In this document: piece by piece, positions 8,076-13,531 of the stretch
Layout of the letters: each line of letters opens with the position of its first letter
Numbering within the stretch: position 1 is the stretch's first letter
DNA from: Trebonia sp036509215
GTDB lineage: Bacteria > Actinomycetota > Actinomycetes > Streptosporangiales > Streptosporangiaceae
DNA length: 13,771 nt
NCBI GenBank assembly: GCA_036509215.1
Contig: DATCGA010000140.1
Coordinates: 1-13,771 of the forward strand
Direction of reading: 5' to 3'
Position numbers and translations under genes: made by a program
The notes under the pieces: generated by a model
Databases searched by the model: none
What the model saw: only the letters and a program-made list of their open reading frames with translations
Told to the model about the DNA's origin: nothing

Positions 8076-8099
8076 TTTTGTGATCGCCGGATCATTCCC
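8073..8099 (-). promoter_or_regulatory. SigR/SigH-type ECF promoter candidate for dnaK
   Basis: On the minus strand, GGGAAT (8099-8094) is followed after exactly 18 bp by GTT (8075-8073). This fits the GGAAT-N18/19-GTT consensus of the actinomycete thiol/heat-stress ECF sigma factors SigR and SigH. SigH control of dnaK is known in mycobacteria and corynebacteria. The GTT is also the outer end of HAIR-2, so HspR would cover the initiation region. Confidence 0.6.
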
Positions 8100-8110
8100 G
8101 GTCCCGGGAA
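8095..8110. promoter_or_regulatory. Palindrome over the distal dnaK -35
   Basis: TTCCCGG (8095-8101), a TC spacer and CCGGGAA (8104-8110) form a perfect 7-bp inverted repeat. It overlaps all but one base of the candidate GGGAAT -35 element. It could be an operator for either divergent gene, but no known motif was recognised. Confidence 0.4.
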
Positions 8111-8146
8111 GTTTCCGGTCGGAGGCGCAGGGCGCGCACCACTGCC

Positions 8147-8166
8147 CCCTACCCCGCGGGGTAGGG
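8147..8166. promoter_or_regulatory. Perfect 20-bp palindrome, possible CsoR-like operator
   Basis: CCCTACCCCGCGGGGTAGGG is a gapless 20-bp palindrome. Its TACCCC...GGGGTA halves resemble operators of the CsoR/RcnR/CstR family of copper, nickel and persulfide sensors. It ends 26 bp upstream of the -35 candidate for the iron-sulfur gene and lies 48 bp upstream of the dnaK ECF -35. The palindrome is certain; the regulator is a guess. Confidence 0.5.
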
Positions 8167-8192
8167 CGTGATCCACCTGACGCCGTGCGCTC

Positions 8193-8221
8193 TTGGGTGT
8201 CGCTCGTCACGCCGTTACGCT
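8193..8221 (+). promoter_or_regulatory. Promoter candidate for the iron-sulfur oxidoreductase
   Basis: TTGGGT (8193-8198), a 17-bp spacer and TACGCT (8216-8221, fitting TANNNT) form a plausible -35/-10 pair. It would give a leader of about 23 bases containing the strong Shine-Dalgarno GAGGAGG at 8238-8244. This is a motif match only. Confidence 0.4.
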
Positions 8222-8250
8222 TGACCCCCAGGTACCTGAGGAGGTTACGC

Positions 8251-10404
8251 GTGGTCTTGCGGATGATCGTCGGCCTGGTGCTGACCGTCGCGGCGTTTGC
8301 CGTCTTCGGTCGGCGGGTGTGGTGGCTGAAGCGGCTGGCGTTCAGCGGGCAGCCGGCCCCGGAGCGGGTGGCGGCCGTGCGCGCGCACCCCGGCCGGGAC
8401 GTCGAGACGCAGCTGACGGAGGTCATCGGGCAGCGGAAGCTGCTGAAGTGGTCGGTGCCCGGCGCGGCCCACGCGGCGACCTTCTGGGGATTCATCGTCC
8501 TGCTGCTGACGATCATCGAGGCGTACGGCGACCTGTTCTCCCGCACGTTCGCGATCCCGGGGATCGGCCACTGGGCCGCGATCGGGTTCCTGGAGGACCT
8601 GTTCTCCGTCGGCGTGCTGTGCGGCCTGGCCACCTTCGCCGTCATCAGGCTCCGCAGCGACCCGCACAAGGAGGGCCGCAAGTCCCGGTTCTTCGGCTCC
8701 CACACCGGGGCCGCCTGGCTGGTGCTGGGCATGATCGCGCTGGTGATCATCACCCTGCTGCTCTACCGGGGCGCGCAGCAGAACACCGGCGTGTTCCCGT
8801 ACCCGCGGGCCTGGGCGTTCGCGTCGTGGGCGTTCGGGAAGGCGCTGAGCCCGCTCGGCTACGGCGTGAACAGCGTCCTGGAGGTCGTGTTCCTGCTGGC
8901 GCAGCTCGGCGTCGTGCTCGCCTTCCTGGTGTTCCTCTCCTACTCCAAGCACCTGCACATCGTCCTCGCGCCGGTCAACATCATGTTCTCCCGCCGCCCG
9001 AACGCCCTCGGCCCGCTCGAGCCGATGCGGTCGAACGGGAAGGTCCTCGACTTCGAGGAGGCCGACCCCGACACCGACGTGTTCGGCATCGGGAAGATCG
9101 AGGACATGACCTGGAAGGGCCTGCTCGACCTGGGCACCTGCACGGAATGCGGCCGCTGCCAGTCCCAGTGCCCGGCCTGGGTGACCGGCAAGCCGCTCTC
9201 GCCCAAGCAGGTCATCCTCGACCTGCGGGATCACGCCTTCGCCAAGGCCCCGTACCTCCTCGCGTCGGATGAGGAGCGCGAGGGGCTCCCGGCCGACGTC
9301 CTGTCCCTGGCGGCCCGCCCGCTGGTCGGCGGCCAGGACGTGAACGGGGTGATCGATCCCGAGGCCCTGTGGGCGTGCACCAACTGCGGGGCGTGCGTCG
9401 AGGAGTGCCCGGTCGACATCGAGCACATCGACCACATCAACGGCATGCGCCGCAACCAGGTCCTGGTCGAGTCCGCGTTCCCGACCGAGGCCACCACCAT
9501 GCTCAACAACCTGGAGCGGCGGGGCAACCCGTGGGGGATGGCCGAGGACCGGCGGGCCGACTGGATCACCGAGCTCGACTTCGAGGTCCCGGTCGTCGAC
9601 GGCGTGATCGGCGAAGACGTGGAGTACCTGTACTGGGTCGGCTGCGCCGGGGCGCTCGAGGACCGGGCCAAGAAGGCCACCAAGGCGATCGCGGAGCTGC
9701 TGCACGTCGCCGGGGTGAAGTTCGCGGTCCTCGGCCCGGCCGAGTCCTGCACCGGCGACCCGGCCCGGCGGCTGGGCAACGAGTTCGTCTTCTCCATGCT
9801 CGCCCAGCAGAACATCGAGACCCTCAACCAGGCGGGGGCGGCGAAGAGCGGCGGGAAGAAGGTCATCGCGTCCTGCCCGCACTGCTTCAACACCATCAGC
9901 CGCGAGTACCCCCAGCTCGGCGGGGACTACGAGGTCATCCACCACACCCAGCTCCTCGCCCGCCTGGTCGAGGAGGGAAAGCTCACCCCGGTCAACCCGG
10001 TCGAGGAGAAGATCACCTACCACGACCCGTGCTTCCTCGGCCGCCACAACAAGATCTACACTCCCCCCCGCGCCATCATCGACGCAGTCCCCGGCACCAC
10101 CGCCGAGGAAATGCACCGCTGCAAGGGCAAGGGGTTCTGCTGCGGCGCCGGCGGCGCCCGGATGTGGCTGGAGGAGCGGACCGGCAAGCGGATCAACGAG
10201 GAACGCATCGACGAGGCCCTCGCCCTCGACCCCGACACCATCTCCACCGCCTGCCCCTACTGCATGGTCATGCTCGGCGACGCCGTCAACGCCAAGAAGG
10301 CATCGGGCGAGGCCAAGGACTCCCTCGAGGTCATCGACGTCTCCCAGCTCCTCGTCCGCTCCATCCGACTCCGCGAGGAGCGCGGCGAAGAGACCAAGGC
10401 CTGA
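8251..10404 (+). CDS. Membrane-anchored 4Fe-4S/CCG-domain oxidoreductase
   Basis: The 717-residue protein probably passes electrons between a membrane donor and a cytosolic partner; the substrate is unknown. The N-terminal part has about five membrane helices (roughly 5-20, 74-96, 107-133, 152-172, 205-232), resembling a NarI-like cytochrome b region. Two ferredoxin-type 4Fe-4S motifs follow, CTECGRCQSQCP (Cys 297/300/303/307) and CTNCGACVEECP (376/379/382/386). Two CCG (HdrB/GlpC-type) domains have Cys at 465, 500, 542/545 and 594, 624, 630/631, 668/671. The architecture matches actinobacterial iron-sulfur reductases such as M. tuberculosis Rv0338c. I chose GTG 8251 because GAGGAGG lies 6 bases upstream. 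The frame extends to 8044, but that would overlap the dnaK promoters. It is divergent from dnaK. Confidence 0.9.
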   Translation: MVLRMIVGLVLTVAAFAVFGRRVWWLKRLAFSGQPAPERVAAVRAHPGRDVETQLTEVIGQRKLLKWSVPGAAHAATFWGFIVLLLTIIEAYGDLFSRTFAIPGIGHWAAIGFLEDLFSVGVLCGLATFAVIRLRSDPHKEGRKSRFFGSHTGAAWLVLGMIALVIITLLLYRGAQQNTGVFPYPRAWAFASWAFGKALSPLGYGVNSVLEVVFLLAQLGVVLAFLVFLSYSKHLHIVLAPVNIMFSRRPNALGPLEPMRSNGKVLDFEEADPDTDVFGIGKIEDMTWKGLLDLGTCTECGRCQSQCPAWVTGKPLSPKQVILDLRDHAFAKAPYLLASDEEREGLPADVLSLAARPLVGGQDVNGVIDPEALWACTNCGACVEECPVDIEHIDHINGMRRNQVLVESAFPTEATTMLNNLERRGNPWGMAEDRRADWITELDFEVPVVDGVIGEDVEYLYWVGCAGALEDRAKKATKAIAELLHVAGVKFAVLGPAESCTGDPARRLGNEFVFSMLAQQNIETLNQAGAAKSGGKKVIASCPHCFNTISREYPQLGGDYEVIHHTQLLARLVEEGKLTPVNPVEEKITYHDPCFLGRHNKIYTPPRAIIDAVPGTTAEEMHRCKGKGFCCGAGGARMWLEERTGKRINEERIDEALALDPDTISTACPYCMVMLGDAVNAKKASGEAKDSLEVIDVSQLLVRSIRLREERGEETKA

Positions 10405-10420
10405 AGGCTCCGCCCGACTC

Positions 10421-10562
10421 GGCGACCCTGTCGCCTACGCCGTCGACCCGAAACGGGACCTGTCGGCTACGCCATCGACACTGATAGGTGCGGTCGCTGG
10501 CGTAGGTGACTGGTCGGCGATCCTGTCGCTGGCGTAGGTGACAGCAGGAGGCGATCCTGTCG
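10421..10562. repeat. Symmetric four-copy 18-bp repeat cluster
   Basis: Four copies of an 18-bp unit start at 10430, 10462, 10493 and 10525. The first two read GTCGCCTACGCCGTCGAC and GTCGGCTACGCCATCGAC. The last two are identical, GTCGCTGGCGTAGGTGAC, in inverted orientation. Copies 1/4 and 2/3 share the same centre (10486), so the cluster is a nested inverted repeat; several differences are G-U compatible in RNA. A 13-bp motif GGCGATCCTGTCG also recurs at 10516 and 10550, with a one-base variant at 10421. The cluster starts 16 bp after the oxidoreductase stop and ends 18 bp before the stop of the convergent gene. Termination is the likeliest role; recombination or attachment is possible. Confidence 0.85.
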
Positions 10563-10580
10563 TCAGGTCGGCTGGAGCGG

Positions 10581-11252
10581 TCAGCCGCCCACCCGGTGTG
10601 CCGGGCGGGGCCAGCGGTGCGTATCTCGCTCCTCGGGCTCGCCCGCGCCGTCGCCGGCCGCGCGCCGAGGGTGCGGCCAGCCGTGGGGAGTCGGCCCGGT
10701 CCGTTCGGGATGAATGTTTCTTATTACCGCCAGCGTGACCAGGTGCGCGTGCCTGGCGTCGGTCGCGACGCGGACCTCGGCCGCCCAGCAGGCGGCCGCG
10801 AGCACCCCGCTGGCGCCGATGAGGTCGTCGGCGGTGATGCCGGCCGGGCACCACAGCAGAACCCGCTCGCCGTAGTCCGTGGGCGTCGTGGACCAGATGA
10901 TCGGCAGCCGCCCGCTCCTGGTCTGCACCCAGGCGTTGACGCAGCCGGCCCTGACCTGATGCGGCGTGATCACGCACCAGGCCCGGGCGAGGACCCGGCT
11001 GCGGGCTGGCGGCCAGCACAGCAGCGCTGCGCCGACCGCCAGCCCGGCCCCCGAGACGGCGACCAGCCCGGCGAAGCCGAAACTGGCCGCTATAAGGCCT
11101 GCCAGGCCGACGATGGTAAGAACGGTCCCGAGTTCCCAGCGCCAGTTCCAGCAGGCCTCGATCGGCCCCGGCCGGCGGACCTGCCGCACGGCCGACTCGA
11201 GACTCGACATCACGCTCGGGTCGTTCGGCCGCCGCGGCCGTCCCGACGCCAT
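10581..11252 (-). CDS. Small membrane protein, conjugative-element type
   Basis: The 223-residue protein has two adjacent hydrophobic segments at about residues 41-63 and 64-83. A cytosolic part follows, containing LARAWCVITPHQVRAGCV, RLPIIWSTTPTDYGERVLLWCPAGIT and RVATDARHAHLVTLAVIR. From memory, this pattern resembles proteins encoded beside FtsK/SpoIIIE-like transfer translocases in actinomycete integrative conjugative elements. The function is unknown and this could not be checked here. No translocase gene lies downstream; the next gene is the convergent oxidoreductase. The ATG overlaps the upstream gene's stop by one base (TGATG) and has GGGGAG 5 bases upstream, so translation is coupled. 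A later Met at residue 15 is an alternative start. The C-terminus is disordered and rich in Pro and Arg. Confidence 0.75.
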   Translation of the reverse strand: MASGRPRRPNDPSVMSSLESAVRQVRRPGPIEACWNWRWELGTVLTIVGLAGLIAASFGFAGLVAVSGAGLAVGAALLCWPPARSRVLARAWCVITPHQVRAGCVNAWVQTRSGRLPIIWSTTPTDYGERVLLWCPAGITADDLIGASGVLAAACWAAEVRVATDARHAHLVTLAVIRNIHPERTGPTPHGWPHPRRAAGDGAGEPEERDTHRWPRPAHRVGG

Positions 11253-11710
11253 CACCGCTCCCCGCCCCATTGCCAGCCGTGCACGTCGTCCCAGTCGTCC
11301 ACTGGACGGACGATCTTGGGCGGGTCGGCGATCGGCCAGTCCGTCGCGTCCGCCTTCTGCGAGTCGAGCGTCCGCAGGAGGCGTAGCAGGTCGAACTGCG
11401 GATCGCGGAAGCTGCGGGAGAGGCCGCAGTGGAGTTCGGTGATCTCCCAGCCGCGCCATCCGGCCTCCGTGTCGTTGATCGCGAACAGCCGCGCGCCGAT
11501 GCGGTGGGGGAGACTGGCCAGCCACCCGGCGAGCGAAGCGGTGGAGGAGCAGAAGGCCGCGCCGATGCGGATCCTGCGGATATCTAGCCGGGTAGGCGGC
11601 CGCGGGCGGCGTCCCGGCCCGATCAAGCCGAAGGCGCCATAGGCAGCCTGCGTTTTTATCGTTTCCAGGGCGGACTTGTCTTTTCCGAGCATGTTGGTAG
11701 CGTTGAGCAC
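11252..11710 (-). CDS. Unrecognised 152-aa protein coupled to membrane gene
   Basis: I chose the GTG at 11710 because GAGAAGGG lies about 8 bases upstream. An ATG at 11692 would give 146 residues without a good binding site, and the frame itself runs upstream to 11956 through a strong hairpin. The protein begins LNATNMLGKDKSALETIKTQ. It contains an Arg/Pro-rich patch (PGRRPRPPTRLDIRRIR), a moderately hydrophobic stretch at about 55-72, and ends in a Trp/Asp-rich tail (DWDDVHGWQWGGER). I do not recognise a family. Its stop overlaps the start of the membrane protein gene, so the two form a two-gene unit, probably from the same mobile element. Confidence 0.65.
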   Translation of the reverse strand: MLNATNMLGKDKSALETIKTQAAYGAFGLIGPGRRPRPPTRLDIRRIRIGAAFCSSTASLAGWLASLPHRIGARLFAINDTEAGWRGWEITELHCGLSRSFRDPQFDLLRLLRTLDSQKADATDWPIADPPKIVRPVDDWDDVHGWQWGGER

Positions 11711-11753
11711 GTCACTAGCCCTTCTCGGTGGTTCCTGAGGACGGGTGGTGTTT

Positions 11754-11785
11754 CGCTGGGTCGGTGTGGCAGCACCGACCCAGCG
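11754..11785. promoter_or_regulatory. Strong hairpin in the leader of the 152-aa gene
   Basis: The perfect 13-bp arms CGCTGGGTCGGTG (11754-11766) and CACCGACCCAGCG (11773-11785) enclose a 6-base loop. The structure lies 44 bp upstream of the GTG at 11710. On the minus strand it is followed by AAACACC, with no T-tract. It could be a terminator guarding the element genes, a leader structure, or a replication or transfer hairpin. Confidence 0.6.
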
Positions 11786-11898
11786 GTGTTCCCGGGGAAT
11801 CCCGCACGGCTTAACCGGCTGTCTCCCGGGATCCGGGTCTATATGCCTACGATGGCTGGCTGTGAAGCGTACGCTCGTGCAGAACGGAGGCGGACGCT

Positions 11899-11931
11899 GT
11901 GAATGCAGTGGAATGGCAGTGCCTCCTGTAA
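11899..11931 (+). CDS. Possible 10-residue leader peptide
   Basis: GTG at 11899 opens a 10-codon frame (MNAVEWQCLL) ending in TAA. GGAGG at 11886-11890 lies 8 bases upstream. GGAGGC (11886-11891) is complementary to GCCTCC (11921-11926), so the ribosome-binding site could be masked by the 3' end of the mini-frame. No structural gene follows directly; the next + strand gene starts at 12191. It may be chance. Confidence 0.2.
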   Translation: MNAVEWQCLL

Positions 11932-12069
11932 AAATCGCCGGCTCGCGCGAGGCCAAGGGCTAGCGATCTCTGGATCGGTAACCCTTAGGTCACCGCTCGA
12001 CCCCGTTGTCGGCGGGTCGCTTGAGGATGCCTTCTGCGGTTAATTCCATGTTGCATCGGTCACAAGCCG

Positions 12070-12099
12070 TTGGCAAGTGCCAAAATCAAGTGCCATACT
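12070..12099 (+). promoter_or_regulatory. Promoter candidate for the DUF5753 regulator
   Basis: TTGGCA (12070-12075, 5 of 6 to TTGACA), an 18-bp spacer and CATACT (12094-12099, 4 of 6 to TATAAT) form a plausible promoter with a leader of about 85 bases. The iterons at 12075-12113 lie in the spacer, against the -10 and at the expected start, suggesting repression at this site. Confidence 0.45.
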
Positions 12100-12113
12100 C
12101 ATGTGCCATAGGC
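12075..12113. repeat. Three 13-bp iterons upstream of the regulator gene
   Basis: The units AAGTGCCAAAATC, AAGTGCCATACTC and ATGTGCCATAGGC are contiguous and exactly 13 bp in period; they share A(A/T)GTGCCA. They are bordered by inverted half-sites: TTGGCA-AG-TGCCAA (12070-12083) on the left and TGCC-ATA-GGCA (12104-12114) on the right. They are likely binding sites for a regulator, possibly the protein encoded downstream. Confidence 0.75.
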
Positions 12114-12190
12114 ATCATCCATCCTGACGGATCAGGAGTGCCGGCCAAGCACCCTGCCGACCGACTGGGAGCGGAAGGAAGCGACCTCCA

Positions 12191-13069
12191 ATGGCGGAAG
12201 TGCGCGGTTCCACCGGCAGCCCCACCGTTCGCAGGCGCGAACTGGGGGCTACGCTGCGGACGCTGCGCCTTGATCGAGGATTCACGGTAGATCAAGTCGC
12301 GGAGCATCTCGAGTGCTCGCCGTCAAAGGTGAGTCGTATGGAGACTGGCCGGCGCGGTGCGACACCCCGAGACATCCGCGACCTGTGCGACTTCTATGGC
12401 GTCAGTGACTCTGAAGAGCGCGAGCGTCTCTTGACGCTTGCTCGGCGGGGCCGCCAGCAAGGCTGGTGGCAGAGCCTCTCATTGCCCTACAAGACCTTTG
12501 TCGGCCTGGAGCAAGAGGCCACGTCGATGACGATCTATCATTCTGCGGTCGTACCGGGGCTGCTCCAGATTAGCGACTACACCCGCGGCATCCATGAGAA
12601 AGGAGTTCCGCAGCTTAGCGCCGCAGAAGTCGAAGAGCGAGTCGAGGAACGAGCCACCCGGCAGGAACTCTTGACCAGGGAGAATCCGCCGCAGGTCGAA
12701 GTGTTTCTTGATCAAGCGGTAATGCATCGGCCGATTGGCGGCCCGCAGGTTATACGTAAACAGTTGGATAGTCTCCTTGCGGCGGCCACGCTTCCTCATG
12801 TGAAGCTGCAGATCCTGCCGTATGAAGTGGGCTCCCACCCTGCCCTTGAGAGCAATTTCATCATCCTTGCTTTCGACGGCGAGGCGCCCACCGTCGTCTA
12901 CGTAGAAGGCCTGGTCGGACGGCTCTATGTGGAACGCCCTCCGGAGATCGAGCGCTACCTGCAGGTCTCCGAGATCTTGCGCGGCCTGGCGTTGAGTCCA
13001 AAAGACTCCGCTGTGCTACTCGAGAATGTCCGCGATACGTATAAAATCGACGAGTATCGCCAAGAGTGA
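12191..13069 (+). CDS. Helix-turn-helix regulator with DUF5753 domain
   Basis: The 292-residue protein belongs to the large actinomycete XRE-type family that is usually paired with a DUF397 gene (WhiJ/Scr1-type systems linked to development and antibiotic control). The XRE helix-turn-helix covers about 18-72, with FTVDQVAEHLECSPSKVSRMETG as the DNA-contact region. After the typical ARRGRQQGWW linker (85-93), DUF5753 fills about 105-285, including YHSAVVPGLLQISDYTR, PHVKLQILPYEVGSHPAL and VVYVEGLVGRLYVE. The ATG at 12191 follows GGAAGGAAG by about 10 bases. Codons end in A or T more often than in the chaperone genes. A DUF397 gene follows after 9 bp. The ligand and targets of the regulator are unknown. 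Confidence 0.95.
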   Translation: MAEVRGSTGSPTVRRRELGATLRTLRLDRGFTVDQVAEHLECSPSKVSRMETGRRGATPRDIRDLCDFYGVSDSEERERLLTLARRGRQQGWWQSLSLPYKTFVGLEQEATSMTIYHSAVVPGLLQISDYTRGIHEKGVPQLSAAEVEERVEERATRQELLTRENPPQVEVFLDQAVMHRPIGGPQVIRKQLDSLLAAATLPHVKLQILPYEVGSHPALESNFIILAFDGEAPTVVYVEGLVGRLYVERPPEIERYLQVSEILRGLALSPKDSAVLLENVRDTYKIDEYRQE

Positions 13070-13078
13070 GCACGGACG

Positions 13079-13531
13079 ATGAGTTTCGCTATGACTGAGC
13101 TAAATGTCCGAATTGGGGATGGCTGTCATCTCGATCGGCTACGATTTCATAGCGGGGCCGATTCCAAGGTGTTGATGGCTGCGACCACCGGGTATCCTGC
13201 CTGCATCGTCGCTCTTCGAGGGAAACCGCTTCCGGACTCACCAAAAGAGAATCCTGTCTGCGGCATGTTATTGGTAACAGTTTCGAGGGAAACGGTCCTC
13301 GAACGTGAAAGTTTAAGGACAGGCATCTATATGTCGCTAATGGACGCAGACGCGCTCGACGCCGGATGGCGAAAGGCGAGTCTTAGCGTGAACAACGGTG
13401 CGTGCGTCGAAGTCGCTTCGTCGCGCACCGCAGTCATGGTCCGGGACTCAGTAGACCCTTCAGGCCCCGTCGTCGCCTACCCTGCCGCTACCTGGCAGGC
13501 CTTCCTCGCCGCCGCGAAGGCCAGCAACTGA
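13079..13531 (+). CDS. DUF397 protein with unusual N-terminal extension
   Basis: The last 66 residues are a normal DUF397 domain (DALDAGWRKASLSVNNGACVEVA ... VVAYPAATWQAFL), the small partner encoded beside DUF5753 regulators. Such genes are usually 60-80 codons. An ATG at 13331 would give exactly that size, with a distant AAGGA upstream. The frame is nevertheless open to an ATG at 13079, only 9 bp after the regulator stop, giving 150 residues. The first 84 codons show about 51% G/C at third positions against about 76% in the DUF397 part (hand count), and include two rare TTA codons. The extension may be a real extra domain, a fused remnant, or untranslated leader. DUF397 identity is secure; the start is not. 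Confidence 0.8.
   Translation: MSFAMTELNVRIGDGCHLDRLRFHSGADSKVLMAATTGYPACIVALRGKPLPDSPKENPVCGMLLVTVSRETVLERESLRTGIYMSLMDADALDAGWRKASLSVNNGACVEVASSRTAVMVRDSVDPSGPVVAYPAATWQAFLAAAKASN

Larger units (their letters stand above)
11711..12190. other. 480-bp palindrome-rich non-coding gap
   Basis: No convincing long gene is present between the divergent 152-aa gene and the DUF5753 regulator; the 72- and 94-residue + strand frames here look like chance. The gap holds a 13-bp-stem hairpin (11754-11785), a possible 10-codon mini-gene (11899-11931), and a CGATC-TCTG-GATCG dyad just after 11960. It also holds CGACCC/GGGTCG inverted arms near 11999-12020, three 13-bp iterons (12075-12113) and a TCCTGA-CGGA-TCAGGA dyad (12122-12137). 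Such density suits a control region or a relic of a plasmid-type replication or transfer origin. Which of these it is cannot be told from sequence alone. Confidence 0.5.

Noticed and set aside
8044..8250. 69-residue N-terminal extension of the Fe-S oxidoreductase
   Set aside because: It would overlap HAIR-2 and the dnaK promoters, and GTG 8251 has GAGGAGG at ideal spacing just before the first membrane helix.
7978..8250. CIRCE (HrcA) operator at the dnaK promoter
   Set aside because: No TTAGCACTC-N9-GAGTGCTAA match; the inverted repeats fit HAIR instead.
8245..10116. 623-codon open frame on -, opposite the Fe-S gene
   Set aside because: Shadow frame; the + strand has all the cysteine motifs and a strong ribosome-binding site.
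10405..10580. CRISPR array as explanation of the 32-bp periodic repeats
   Set aside because: Only four units, two inverted relative to the others, gaps of 13-14 bp and no cas genes.
10435..11019. 194-codon open frame on -, within the membrane gene
   Set aside because: Frame-shifted shadow of the 223-aa protein, Arg/Gly/Pro-rich, and it runs through the repeat cluster.
11745..11963. 72-codon frame on + in the accessory gap
   Set aside because: It begins just upstream of the strong hairpin and reads through it, lacks a ribosome-binding site and has no recognisable features.
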